Counted from the stretch's first letter, positions 24,279-32,586 are shown. The stretch: 42,141 nt of DNA from an uncultured Blautia sp. (GCA_900542045.1 UQMI01000032.1:1-42141); one strand, 5' to 3'. Numbers and translations: made by a program. The notes: generated by a model not told the origin, from the sequence alone.

Positions 24279-24313
24279 TCTGCTGATACCAGAAAACAGT
24301 GTCCCCTCCTGAT

Positions 24314-24342
24314 ATCATACTTATATAAGTTTATCATATCAA
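24314..24342 (-). promoter_or_regulatory. Sigma-A promoter of the NlpC/P60 gene
   Basis: TTGATA (24337-24342), 17-nt spacer and TATGAT (24314-24319) on the minus strand, starting a leader of about 135 nt. Confidence 0.55.
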
Positions 24343-24471
24343 ATTGGCAAAATCAACCGAAAGCAGGCTCTCAGTTGTAAATATTCACAAACTTCTGCCC
24401 TTATTTCCGGCTATTTTACACTCACCTTTTGAAAAAAGCAAGGGTTCCTGCAGAAACAACCTTATTTCTGC

Positions 24472-25392
24472 TTAAAATGGCGTACCGTACAGATCATAAG
24501 GCGTGCACTGATATACATAATAATTCAGCCAGTTGGTATACAGATTGTTGGCATGCGCTCTCCACATCAGAAGAGGCTTGTTCTCCGGATCATTATCCTG
24601 GTAATAATTCACCGGTATTTCAATGTCCAGCCCCTTTCCCAGATCTCTCTTGTATTCTCCGTCCAGAGTGATCCGGTCATATTCCGGATGGCCCATGACA
24701 AAGATCTGACGGCCCTCCTGGGCCATGGCCAGGAACAGGCCGGCTTCTTCCGACTCTGCCAGTACAGTCAGCTCTTTACAGGCCCGGATTTCTTCCATTG
24801 GTACTTCCGTATGGCGGGAATGGGGAGCCAGGAACATGTCGTCAAAACCGCGCACCAGAGGGATTTTCCGGTTGGATACTTTATGCCAGAACAGACCGAA
24901 CATTTTATGATCCAGCATTCTTTTCTGCAGGCCGTAATGATAATACAGACCCGCCTGCGCCGCCCAGCACAGATAAATGGTGGAGGTCACATTGGTTTTG
25001 GTCCATTCCATGATTTTCTTCAGTTCCTCCCAGTAGTCCACTTCTTCGAATTCCATTTGTTCCACCGGTGCGCCTGTAATGATCATCCCGTCGAATTTAT
25101 TATCTTTCAGGCTGTCAAACCCCAGGTAGAATTTGTTGAGGTGACTCATGGATGTATTCTTGGATTCGTGGCTCTGCACTGCCATAAACGTAACGTCCAC
25201 CTGCAGCGGCGTATTGGAAAGGGAACGCAGAAGCTGCAGTTCCGTTTCTTCTTTCAACGGCATCAGATTCAGGATCAGGATCTGGATCGGACGGATATCC
25301 TGATGGATCGCCCTGTGTTCATCCATAACGAAAATATTTTCCTTCTCCAGTATTTCCTTCACCGGCAGATCGCTCTGTATTTTGATCGGCAT
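24472..25392 (-). CDS. metA: Homoserine O-acetyltransferase (MetA family)
   Basis: This 306-residue enzyme activates homoserine for methionine synthesis. The catalytic Cys142 lies in YLCWAAQ, and His235 and Glu237 in MGHPEYD complete the active site. Position 111 is Glu (TGAPVEQMEF), the residue known in MetA proteins to select acetyl-CoA rather than succinyl-CoA, so acetyl transfer is predicted despite the name often given to the family. GGGAGG lies before the ATG. It follows ligA by 23 nt and may share its transcript. No S-box or T-box leader is visible upstream. Confidence 0.95.
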   Translation of the reverse strand: MPIKIQSDLPVKEILEKENIFVMDEHRAIHQDIRPIQILILNLMPLKEETELQLLRSLSNTPLQVDVTFMAVQSHESKNTSMSHLNKFYLGFDSLKDNKFDGMIITGAPVEQMEFEEVDYWEELKKIMEWTKTNVTSTIYLCWAAQAGLYYHYGLQKRMLDHKMFGLFWHKVSNRKIPLVRGFDDMFLAPHSRHTEVPMEEIRACKELTVLAESEEAGLFLAMAQEGRQIFVMGHPEYDRITLDGEYKRDLGKGLDIEIPVNYYQDNDPENKPLLMWRAHANNLYTNWLNYYVYQCTPYDLYGTPF

Positions 25393-25415
25393 AATTCTAT
25401 TCCTCCCTTATTCTG

Positions 25416-27371
25416 TCATTCTTCCAGCATTGCCAGGAGCTCTTCTTCCGAGATCACCGGGATTCCCAGCTCCTTCGCCTTTTTATTTTTTGATGATGCG
25501 GATGTCTTGTCGTTGTTGATCAGATAGCTGGTCCTGGACGTTACCGTTCCCGTCACTTTTCCGCCCCGGGCCTCAATTGCTTCCTTCACCTTGCTGCGGT
25601 TGGCAAAATGATGGACGCTGCCCGTTACCACAAAGCTCATTCCCTGCAGGCGCAGATCCGTTTCCGGCTGTGCTTTCTCCAGCTCCAGATGAGACAGCAG
25701 ATGGTCCAGCTGCTTTTTGTTATTCTCCCGGGAAAAATACTCTGCAATATTCCCTGCGATCACCGGCCCGACGCCTTCGATCTCGCTGATCTCCTCCGGC
25801 CCTGCCTGCCAGATCTTCTCCAGGTCATCCTGAAAATGGCGGCAGATCAGCCGTGCATTGGCGGCGCCCACTCCGGGAATCCCCAAACTGTACAGCAGTC
25901 TGGCCGGCGTCGTCTTTCGGGCTTTCTCAATACTGGCCGCAAGATTTTCGTAAGACTTCTGCCCCAGACCTTCCATCTGGATGATCTCCTCCCGGTATCT
26001 GTCTATTTCAAAAATATCTCCCAGATCATGCAGAAATCCTCTGGCGATCAGCTTTTCCAGTGTTGCCTCTGACAGCCCGTCGATATTCATGGCGTCCCTG
26101 CTCACAAACAGAGAAAAGCCCTTGATCTTCTTTGCCGGGCACTCCGGGTTGGTGCAGCAGAGAGTCTCCACATCCTTTTCCTGATGAACAGAGGTTTCCT
26201 GTCCGCACGCCGGACACTGGGACGGAATGGGCAGGTTGCCGCTTCCGGTGAGATTTTCTGCAATCTGTGGAATGATCATATTGGCTTTATAGACACGGAT
26301 TGTGTCTCCAATCCCCAGCTTCAGTTCTTTGACGATGCTCAGATTGTGTACACTGGCCCGGCTTACGGTGGTTCCCTCCAGTTCCACCGGCTCAAACACC
26401 GCAATGGGATTGATCAGTCCTGTTCTGGAAGGAGACCACTGCACCTCCAGAAGCTTTGTCTCCTTCATTTCATCTGCCCACTTGAACGCATAAGAATTTC
26501 TGGGAAACTTAGCTGTATTTCCCAGTGAATCCCCGTAGGCAATATCATCATAAAGAGCCACCAGACCGTCCGAAGGAAAATCATTGGTCTCAATGGCTTC
26601 CGCAAAATAGTCCATGGCCGCATCCAGTGTATCCTCTGTAACAACCCGGTATTCCACCACATCAAATCCCTGGCCAGCCAGCCATTTCATCTGTTCCTCT
26701 CTGGAATTCTGAAAATCCACACCCGGCGCGCTGACCAGTGCAAACGCATAAAACCGCACATTTCTTCTGGCTGTGATTTCGTTATTCAGCTGCCGCACAG
26801 AACCACTGCAGAGATTCCGCGGATTTTTGTAACGGGCATCTGCATCTTCGATCTCCTGATTGATCCGCTGAAAATCCGTATACGTGATGATGGCTTCTCC
26901 CCGCAGCACAAGACGCCCCTGATAGGGAATCTTCAGAGGAACATTCTGAAATACCCGTGCATTATTGGTGATCACTTCTCCCACGATCCCGTTTCCGCGG
27001 GTCACCGCTTTGACCAGTTCTCCCCCTTCATAGGTCAGTACAATGGTCAGTCCATCCAGCTTCCAGGACAGCAGCGTTTTGTGCGCTCCGATAAAAGCCC
27101 GCAGTTCTTCCCGATCCTTTGTCTTATCCAGGGAAAGCATGGGGCTTTCATGGGCTTCCTTGGGCAGTTCATCCATGGCCTCATACCCCACATGCTGGGT
27201 GGGACTTGTGGATAAGACCATTCCGGTCTCCTGCTCCAGGGCAGTCAGTTCATCATAAAGCCGGTCATATTCCAGATTGCTCATGATTTCTCTGTCTTCC
27301 TGATAGTAAGCCTTACCGGCTTCGTTTAGCTTTTGCACCAGTTCTTTTATTCTCTGAAGAGCTTCTGCCAT
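25416..27371 (-). CDS. ligA: NAD-dependent DNA ligase
   Basis: This 651-residue NAD-dependent ligase seals nicks in replication and repair. The adenylation lysine K104 lies in SWKLDG, a variant of the usual K-x-D-G motif context. A four-cysteine zinc site (CPACGQ...CCTNPECPAK), helix-hairpin-helix repeats (about 480-560) and a C-terminal BRCT domain (about 575-650) are present. The ATG at 27371 is preceded by GGAGGA at 6 nt; the longer frame beginning at 27392 lacks a site. Its first 59 nt overlap the end of the rluF-like gene in another frame. Confidence 0.95.
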   Translation of the reverse strand: MAEALQRIKELVQKLNEAGKAYYQEDREIMSNLEYDRLYDELTALEQETGMVLSTSPTQHVGYEAMDELPKEAHESPMLSLDKTKDREELRAFIGAHKTLLSWKLDGLTIVLTYEGGELVKAVTRGNGIVGEVITNNARVFQNVPLKIPYQGRLVLRGEAIITYTDFQRINQEIEDADARYKNPRNLCSGSVRQLNNEITARRNVRFYAFALVSAPGVDFQNSREEQMKWLAGQGFDVVEYRVVTEDTLDAAMDYFAEAIETNDFPSDGLVALYDDIAYGDSLGNTAKFPRNSYAFKWADEMKETKLLEVQWSPSRTGLINPIAVFEPVELEGTTVSRASVHNLSIVKELKLGIGDTIRVYKANMIIPQIAENLTGSGNLPIPSQCPACGQETSVHQEKDVETLCCTNPECPAKKIKGFSLFVSRDAMNIDGLSEATLEKLIARGFLHDLGDIFEIDRYREEIIQMEGLGQKSYENLAASIEKARKTTPARLLYSLGIPGVGAANARLICRHFQDDLEKIWQAGPEEISEIEGVGPVIAGNIAEYFSRENNKKQLDHLLSHLELEKAQPETDLRLQGMSFVVTGSVHHFANRSKVKEAIEARGGKVTGTVTSRTSYLINNDKTSASSKNKKAKELGIPVISEEELLAMLEE

Positions 27372-28113
27372 GATTTCCTCCGTTATTTTCACTTTTATTT
27401 TGTATATGAAGCTGCTTTTTCAGCATACTCCACTCCCGCCTGGTGGCCTCACGGTACTGGCCCGGCTGCAGATCTCCCAGGGTGATCTCCATGATCCGGA
27501 TCCTGCGCAGACGCAGCACCCGATAACCGAAATATTCGCACATCCGGCGGATCTGCCGGTTCATTCCCTGCGTCAGTATAATGGAAAATTCCCGTTCCCC
27601 CCGCTTCCGCACCGTACATGGATTCGTCCTGGTCCCAAGAATAGGAACGCCAGCTCCCATCCGCTTCAGAAAATCGTCTGTCACCGGACGGTCCACCCGC
27701 ACCACATATTCCTTTTCATGACGAAAGGAAGGATGGGTCAGCATATTTGCCAGGGGTCCGCAGTTGGTAAGCAGGATCAGTCCCTCGGAGTCCTGATCCA
27801 GCCTGCCGATGGGGTATACCCGCACCGGATACCCGATATGATCGATAATGTTGTTTCTGTCCTTTTTCTGAGAAGTACAGACCACCCCTCTGGGCTTATT
27901 GAAAATCAGCAGGACCTCCGGATCCTTTTCCTTTACCGGCACACCTTTCACCCGGACTTTCTGGCCTGGCAGCACGCGGTCTCCCATCTCCGCTTTTTTA
28001 TCGCCGATATATACCTGCCCGGATGCGATCAGCCGGTCTGCTTCCCGTCTGGAACAGACACCGTATTCACTTAAATATTTGTTAATGCGTATTCCGCCAT
28101 TCTCATTACTCAT
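27313..28113 (-). CDS. rluF: Pseudouridine synthase of the RsuA/RluB/RluF family
   Basis: This 266-residue enzyme isomerises uridine in ribosomal RNA. An N-terminal S4 domain (INKYLSEYGVCSRREADRLI) is followed by the catalytic domain with Asp106 in IGRLDQDSEGL. The segment GMNRQIRRMCEYFGYRV is typical of RluF, which modifies U2604 of 23S rRNA, so I prefer that subtype, with RluB-like as the alternative. The C-terminus is a basic, Asn/Lys-rich tail that overlaps ligA by 59 nt. No ribosome binding site precedes the ATG, and the promoter at 28120-28148 places the transcript start on the ATG, so the message may be leaderless. Confidence 0.88.
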   Translation of the reverse strand: MSNENGGIRINKYLSEYGVCSRREADRLIASGQVYIGDKKAEMGDRVLPGQKVRVKGVPVKEKDPEVLLIFNKPRGVVCTSQKKDRNNIIDHIGYPVRVYPIGRLDQDSEGLILLTNCGPLANMLTHPSFRHEKEYVVRVDRPVTDDFLKRMGAGVPILGTRTNPCTVRKRGEREFSIILTQGMNRQIRRMCEYFGYRVLRLRRIRIMEITLGDLQPGQYREATRREWSMLKKQLHIQNKSENNGGNHGRSSSENKRTGAKAKRSR

Positions 28114-28119
28114 TGCTCT

Positions 28120-28148
28120 ATTATATAATCTTTTCCGCTCCCGCGCAA
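28120..28148 (-). promoter_or_regulatory. Promoter giving a possible leaderless rluF message
   Basis: TTGCGC (28143-28148), exactly 17 nt, then TATAAT (28120-28125) on the minus strand. Six nt after the -10 comes the ATG (28113), so transcription should begin at or beside the start codon. Confidence 0.65.
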
Positions 28149-28208
28149 GGCCGGGTGCACAGACCGGTGCACACCCACTGCAGGAACGTAAAATCCCCTC
28201 AGATCCTA

Positions 28209-28237
28209 TTGAATTTTGCCGAAAATACAGGTATCAT
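28209..28237 (+). promoter_or_regulatory. Sigma-A promoter of the deacetylase gene
   Basis: TTGAAT (28209-28214), 17-nt spacer and TATCAT (28232-28237) start a leader of about 80 nt before the GTG at 28325. Confidence 0.6.
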
Positions 28238-28324
28238 AGAGAACAGACAAAGGCTTCCGGTATCAGAAATCCCAGAAATTTCTGCCGTCGGAAACATTAT
28301 CATACAGATGAGGGAGGTAGATAC

Positions 28325-29665
28325 GTGCCAGGCCGCAAAAAGAAAACCAGCCGGGTCCTGATCCTGCTTCTGTTCCTGCTGTCTCTTGTTTTTGGAGCGA
28401 CTCTGACCCGGTCTTCTGCGGATCTTCCGACTCTGCAGGACCAGGAGGATGCATCCGAAACTGCTGACCGGGAACAGCTTGCCCAGCAGGACGGCAGCAC
28501 ACAGGCAGATACCCGGCCCAACCATACTGATCCGGCCTCCGATCAGGAACCTGCTCCTTCCGTCCCGCAGACATCGGAAGAAGAGACACCGGAACCCATA
28601 CCGGAAGGCACCTGGATACAGGAAAACGGTCTCTGGTATTACCAGCTGGACAGCGGCTACAAAACCGGATGGCTGCGTGAAAACGGCCACTGGTACTACT
28701 TTGATCAGACCGGAGTTATGCAGATCGAATGGGTACATTCCCAGGAACGCTGGTTCTACATGGATGAAGACGGTATTATGCAGACCGGATGGATACAATC
28801 CGGCCAGAAATGGTATTACCTGGACGAAGAAGGTGTCATGCAGACCGGATGGCTGGATATGGACGGACAGAAATATTATCTGAACCCCAAAGGAGACATG
28901 CAGACCGGATGGCTCCAGGATCAGGAAAAATGGTATTATTTCAATGCCAACGGCACCATGGCCACCGACTGGATCGTGGATAACGGCAAACGTTATTTCC
29001 TTCAGGAGGACGGTACATGGGATCCCACTGTTTCCTGGAACTCTTCCGCACCTTCCGACACCTCAGACAGTGCCATGGTGGCTCTTACCTATAATGACGG
29101 TCCGGGAATGTACACCAGCCGTCTTCTGGATGTGCTGGAGGCCTGCAATGCCAAAGCCACATTTTTCCTGGTGGGCAGCCAGATCTCAGATTATCCCACG
29201 GCTGTCTCCCGAATGGAAGAGCTGGGCTGTGAAATCGGCAACCATACCATGGACCATGAAGATCTGTCTCGTCTGACCGAAAAGGAGATTACGGATCAAA
29301 TTCAGGCTGCTGACCAGGCTCTTTTCTCCATTACCGGACAGGAAACCACGCTGCTTCGGCCGCCTTATGGAAATACCGGCAGTATCCTGACAGATGCTGC
29401 AGACAAACCGCTGATCCTCTGGTCACTGGATTCCCGGGATGAGGAGACGAAAGAAATTACAGACATTGTGAACACTGTAATTTCCCAGGTACAGGACGGA
29501 GATATTATTTTACTCCATGACAGCTACGAAACAACCGTGGCTGCCTCGGAAATCCTGATCCCCACCTTACAGGAGAAAGGCTATCAACTGGTAACCGTCA
29601 GCGAACTGGCCAGCGCCAAAGGGCTTTCCCTGGAACCAGGACAGCTCTATGAAAGTATTCCGTAA
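28325..29665 (+). CDS. Polysaccharide deacetylase with choline-binding-type repeats
   Basis: This 446-residue exported protein has an N-terminal membrane anchor (about residues 9-24), an acidic linker, six to seven cell-wall binding repeats (residues about 95-235, each with GW and YY motifs), then a NodB deacetylase domain. The motif order is TYNDGP (residues 255-260), NHTMDH, RPPYG, LDSRDEE and ILLHD. The usual first Asp of T-F-D-D-G is Asn here (N257), which may weaken or change catalysis. GGGAGG lies 7 nt before the GTG start at 28325; a longer upstream frame has no good site. It likely acts on peptidoglycan or another wall glycan. Confidence 0.9.
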   Translation: MPGRKKKTSRVLILLLFLLSLVFGATLTRSSADLPTLQDQEDASETADREQLAQQDGSTQADTRPNHTDPASDQEPAPSVPQTSEEETPEPIPEGTWIQENGLWYYQLDSGYKTGWLRENGHWYYFDQTGVMQIEWVHSQERWFYMDEDGIMQTGWIQSGQKWYYLDEEGVMQTGWLDMDGQKYYLNPKGDMQTGWLQDQEKWYYFNANGTMATDWIVDNGKRYFLQEDGTWDPTVSWNSSAPSDTSDSAMVALTYNDGPGMYTSRLLDVLEACNAKATFFLVGSQISDYPTAVSRMEELGCEIGNHTMDHEDLSRLTEKEITDQIQAADQALFSITGQETTLLRPPYGNTGSILTDAADKPLILWSLDSRDEETKEITDIVNTVISQVQDGDIILLHDSYETTVAASEILIPTLQEKGYQLVTVSELASAKGLSLEPGQLYESIP

Positions 29666-29700
29666 AGGGGCCAGACAATAGCTGCAGTTTTTTTTGCATT

Positions 29701-29740
29701 CGGGCAGGTGCGAAGGCAGCCTGCCCGTTCTGCTTTTTTA
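29701..29740 (+). terminator. Terminator of the deacetylase gene
   Basis: CGGGCAGG (29701-29708) pairs perfectly with CCTGCCCG (29720-29727), followed by TTCTGCTTTTTT. Confidence 0.82.
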
Positions 29741-29754
29741 TCACACACAAAAAT

Positions 29755-29785
29755 CCAAAAAACAGACATGCCAAAGCATGTCTGT
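29755..29785 (-). terminator. Terminator of the SH3 protein gene
   Basis: ACAGACATGC (29762-29771) and GCATGTCTGT (29776-29785) form a 10-bp stem with a 4-nt loop; the minus strand continues with TTTTTTGG. Confidence 0.85.
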
Positions 29786-29790
29786 CTTTC

Positions 29791-30711
29791 TTATCGTAAT
29801 AACTCTGAAAAAATATATCCGGTCTGTCCGTCGAATTCTACCTGAACCCAGTCACCTTCCATTCCGGTCTTGGTAATGGTATCTCCGGCATTCAGAGATC
29901 CTATTATTTCTGAATTACTGTCTGCTGCTGCACGGATATTACAGTTTTCCGATGCTGTTAATTCCGTTCCCTCGCCGGCTGCAGCCGAAGTATTGGCTTC
30001 TGTCCCCAGACTATCCAAAAACTGTGCCAGATCCGGATCGCTTTCCTTCGCATTTTCATATTCCTGGTTCACTGTATCCCATAATTCTTTTACATCGTCT
30101 GTACGTAAATCCTCATCCAGATATGCCGAAACTTCGGAATCGCTTTCCGTGTCGCCCATTATGTATAAATCCCCTTCCGCATTTGTCTGCACATACAGCT
30201 GACTCAATGCCGGTACAGGCGTCTCTATACCTGTACAGATATAATCGTAGCAGGCATATACCACGTAGCTTCCTTCCTCAATCCCCTTCTTTGTATAAAC
30301 TTCAAAATTCTGATACCCTTCAATGTATCTTGCATTTTGAATTCTAGTCTCTTCCGCCGGATCCAAAACATCAACGGTTGTCTTCAATGTTTCGATATCC
30401 TTTCTTCCAAGAGCATTATAATATGTCGTGATTAAAGCATTAACCTCCGGATATTGATTATGCTCCAATGGATTCTCATCGCTTTCGTCATTCTTCTCAC
30501 TCGGCTCCCCATCTGTCGGAGAAGAAGGATCATTTCCCTTGTTATTCTCATCCTCCTGCTGCTGTACCTCTTCGGTGGAGTCACCCTTCATCAGTCCACC
30601 CACAGCACGGATTCCGAAGAATAATCCAGTTAGAATTACCAGAATCCCAACGCCCAAAAGAATGTAGCGAAGGTTATCCGATAACCACTCTCTAAAATTA
30701 TCCAAGTTCAT
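29791..30711 (-). CDS. Membrane-anchored SH3-domain protein
   Basis: This 306-residue protein has one N-terminal membrane segment (about residues 15-37), an acidic Asp/Glu/Asn-rich linker (about 44-82), a central domain that resembles a DUF4878 or NTF2-like fold by length (about 85-200), and a C-terminal bacterial SH3 domain (about 245-306) with NIRAAADSNSEIIG and GDWVQVEFDGQTGYIF. SH3 domains of this type bind cell-wall material. AAAGGAGG lies 5 nt before the ATG. tRNA-Arg lies just upstream and may share its transcript. Confidence 0.85.
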   Translation of the reverse strand: MNLDNFREWLSDNLRYILLGVGILVILTGLFFGIRAVGGLMKGDSTEEVQQQEDENNKGNDPSSPTDGEPSEKNDESDENPLEHNQYPEVNALITTYYNALGRKDIETLKTTVDVLDPAEETRIQNARYIEGYQNFEVYTKKGIEEGSYVVYACYDYICTGIETPVPALSQLYVQTNAEGDLYIMGDTESDSEVSAYLDEDLRTDDVKELWDTVNQEYENAKESDPDLAQFLDSLGTEANTSAAAGEGTELTASENCNIRAAADSNSEIIGSLNAGDTITKTGMEGDWVQVEFDGQTGYIFSELLR

Positions 30712-30728
30712 AGTCCTCCTTTATTACG

Positions 30729-30755
30729 CACAGGCGGAAAGCAGATTACCTGTGC
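30729..30755 (-). repeat. Hairpin between tRNA-Arg and the SH3 gene
   Basis: GCACAGG and CCTGTGC form a 7-bp stem on the minus strand just after the tRNA. No U-run follows, so it may protect or process the tRNA 3-prime side instead of ending transcription. Confidence 0.4.
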
Positions 30756-30758
30756 AAA

Positions 30759-30830
30759 CACACCTGAAGGGAATCGAACCCCCGCACATGGTACCGGAAA
30801 CCACTGCTCTATCCACTGAGCTACAGGTGC
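30759..30830 (-). tRNA. tRNA-Arg, anticodon CCG
   Basis: The minus strand folds into a cloverleaf: acceptor GCACCTG with CAGGTGT, D arm GCTC...GAGC, anticodon stem GTGGT with ACCAT around loop TTCCGGT (anticodon CCG), a 4-nt variable loop, and T arm with the TTCGATT loop. It reads CGG codons. CCA is not encoded. A good promoter lies 25 nt upstream. Confidence 0.95.
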
Positions 30831-30854
30831 ATATGAAGTACATTCACAAGGGGT

Positions 30855-30883
30855 ATAATACCACAAAAATAATGATTTGTAAA
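30855..30883 (-). promoter_or_regulatory. tRNA-Arg promoter
   Basis: TTTACA (30878-30883), 17-nt spacer and TATTAT (30855-30860) on the minus strand, with the tRNA starting 25 nt downstream. Confidence 0.65.
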
Positions 30884-30916
30884 GCTTTTGCGCCTTTTGT
30901 AATAAAAAAAACCATT

Positions 30917-30940
30917 AAAAAAGTGACGAGCCCCCCACTT
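30917..30940 (-). terminator. Likely terminator of the DUF5688 gene
   Basis: Minus-strand AAGTG (30936-30940) pairs with CACTT (30921-30925), followed by TTTTTT. The stem is short. Adjacent GGGG/CCCC pairs could extend an alternative fold. Confidence 0.5.
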
Positions 30941-30974
30941 GGGGAAAAATCCCCCGTATTTTCTTCATATGCGC

Positions 30975-31562
30975 CTAAAAATAAATCACATCTCCTTCCT
31001 GTTTGTACACATACACACGGTTAGAAAGCACCTCTTCTTCCGGGACTTCTGTGGAATTAATGTCTGCCACAATGTCCGCCAGCTTCTTCCGGGAAACATC
31101 CGGTCCTTCCGGAATCAGGATGCATTCATGAATACTGCTGGGCAGGATATAAAGATCCGTCTGAAAGTATTCACTGATACTGTACAGCAGATTGGGATAC
31201 AAAATGCAGGAAGCCCCGAAAATATGCTGTTGATTGGTCAGCACATACATGGGTACGCCCCCCACATTCTCCGGTGCCGGATGTCCGGTAATCCGCTCCA
31301 GCATTTTTTCCAGAGCCTCCAGCTGACATGGCATATCTCTGGCTGTATTCTCCGCTGCCAGAACTTCCAGCTCTTCCAGGCCAAGTTTCAGCTTCTTCAT
31401 TCCATTCCATGTGACAATTCCATAGGGACTGCCCTCTTTCTCTTCCAGTATGCTGTAAAACACGATCGCAAGATCCAGATAAGGAATATGCGGCACCATG
31501 GCTAACATTTTTTTGTTCTTTTCATAATTTAAAAGCTGATATCTGATCTTATCTCTTTCCAT
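30975..31562 (-). CDS. DUF5688 family protein
   Basis: This 195-residue protein is a DUF5688 member of unknown role. Typical features are NYEKNKKMLAMVPHIPYLDL near the N-terminus, MYVLTNQQHIFGASCILYP, and the LYILPSSIHECIL segment, with the C-terminal VLSNRVYVYKQEG. It starts where the second third of longer family members begins, so the N-terminal third is missing. AAAGGA lies about 9 nt before the ATG at 31562; an in-frame extension to 31646 is unlikely. It is preceded by a perfect promoter and a 280-nt leader with alternative pairings. Confidence 0.82.
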   Translation of the reverse strand: MERDKIRYQLLNYEKNKKMLAMVPHIPYLDLAIVFYSILEEKEGSPYGIVTWNGMKKLKLGLEELEVLAAENTARDMPCQLEALEKMLERITGHPAPENVGGVPMYVLTNQQHIFGASCILYPNLLYSISEYFQTDLYILPSSIHECILIPEGPDVSRKKLADIVADINSTEVPEEEVLSNRVYVYKQEGDVIYF

Positions 31563-31842
31563 AGGGATTTTTCCTTTCTTAATTGAATGGCCGAACCAAA
31601 TACATTGGCAGATTTCCTGTATGCAATTCAAAACTGCCGCCGGCATTTTACCGCAGCGTATAGCGTATGTATCTGCTTTCCGCGCAAAACCGCACTGCAG
31701 TCAAAGGACACCGCGCCGCTCATATACGCGGGCGCAAAGCTCCTCCCATAGAATCGGTATACGCAAAAAGCCTGGAATGTTCCCCTCTTTTCCCATTGTT
31801 GTCCGTTGGAAATCACTGCAAGACTATGCAGTATAAAGAATT
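31563..31842 (-). ncRNA. Candidate structured leader or independent RNA
   Basis: The predicted transcript from about 31842 to the DUF5688 start is 280 nt with no coding signal I trust. The sequence can form a long-range stem (31608-31617 with 31808-31819, 10 bp, 2-nt bulge), a GC-rich hairpin (31713-31719 with 31728-31735, one bulge), and a 7-bp pairing of GCGTATA (31656-31662) with either of two TATACGC copies (31723-31729 or 31758-31764). None of the conserved cores of tmRNA, RNase P, SRP RNA, T-box or common riboswitches is visible. It may be an undescribed cis-element or small RNA. Confidence 0.35.
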
Positions 31843-31848
31843 TGGATA

Positions 31849-31877
31849 ATTATAGCCTGATGGCCCAAGAATGTCAA
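31849..31877 (-). promoter_or_regulatory. Perfect-consensus sigma-A promoter
   Basis: TTGACA (31872-31877), 17-nt spacer and TATAAT (31849-31854) on the minus strand match the consensus in all twelve positions. The start is predicted near 31842. Confidence 0.85.
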
Positions 31878-31926
31878 TACAAAAAGTCAGCTTCCTTCTT
31901 ACTTTTACCGCATGAAACAGAGAAAG

Positions 31927-31969
31927 AAAAAAAATCAAGGTGTTCCCAGAATCTCCTCTGAAAACACCT
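31927..31969 (-). terminator. Terminator of efp
   Basis: Minus-strand AGGTGTT (31963-31969) pairs with AACACCT (31938-31944), followed by TGATTTTTTTTC. Confidence 0.85.
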
Positions 31970-31988
31970 GATCCATTACAAACATTCA

Positions 31989-32546
31989 TTATGCACGGGA
32001 CAAATACTCTCCTGTACGTGTATCAATTTTAATCTTTTCGCCCTGGTCGATAAACAGCGGTACATTTACTACAGCGCCGGTTTCAACAGTTGCAGGCTTT
32101 GTAGCACCCTGTGCAGTATCTCCTTTAAATCCAGGCTCAGTATCCGTTACTTCCAGTTCTACGAACAACGGAGCTTCGATTGCATACACATTGCCATTAT
32201 AAGAACAAACCTTAACCATTTCATTCTCTTTTACAAATTTCAGAGAATCGCCCACCACATCAGCCTGAAGACCGATCTGATCAAAAGTCTCGGTATTCAT
32301 GAAATAATACAGTTCTCCATCATTATATAAATACTGCATCTCCACACGGTCGATCCTTGCCTGCGGGAATTTCTCTGTTGGGCGGAAGGATTTCTCCAGT
32401 ACAGCGCCTGTGATGATGTTTTTATATTTTGTTCTTACAAAAGCAGCTCCCTTTCCTGGTTTTACATGCTGGAATTCCACTATCTGAACGATATTTCCGT
32501 CAATCTCCAATGTGATACCGTTTTTGAAATCTCCTGCTGATATCAT
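31989..32546 (-). CDS. efp: Elongation factor P
   Basis: This 185-residue factor relieves ribosome stalling at proline runs. The N-terminal KOW-like domain carries the conserved loop [10 protein letters not shown] with K32 at its tip, where many bacteria add a modification. Two OB domains follow. AAGGAGG lies before the ATG. It is downstream of yqeG by 40 nt, with which it may be co-transcribed. Polyproline proteins encoded nearby (the NlpC/P60 Pro-Thr-Pro repeat) would be natural clients, although those are X-Pro and not Pro-Pro runs. Confidence 0.96.
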   Translation of the reverse strand: MISAGDFKNGITLEIDGNIVQIVEFQHVKPGKGAAFVRTKYKNIITGAVLEKSFRPTEKFPQARIDRVEMQYLYNDGELYYFMNTETFDQIGLQADVVGDSLKFVKENEMVKVCSYNGNVYAIEAPLFVELEVTDTEPGFKGDTAQGATKPATVETGAVVNVPLFIDQGEKIKIDTRTGEYLSRA

Positions 32547-32586
32547 ACTATTTCCTCCTTAATTGTACGCTTGGCTACGTTTCATT

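Noticed and set aside
27899..28324. Longer start for the deacetylase gene
   Set aside because: The added N-terminus reads through the divergent promoter region and lacks a ribosome site, while GGGAGG precedes the GTG at 28325 by 7 nt.
31563..31842. tmRNA, RNase P, SRP or 6S RNA
   Set aside because: None of their conserved core sequences is visible; 6S RNA lacks strict sequence, so it is not fully excluded but no long symmetric hairpin with a central bubble is evident.
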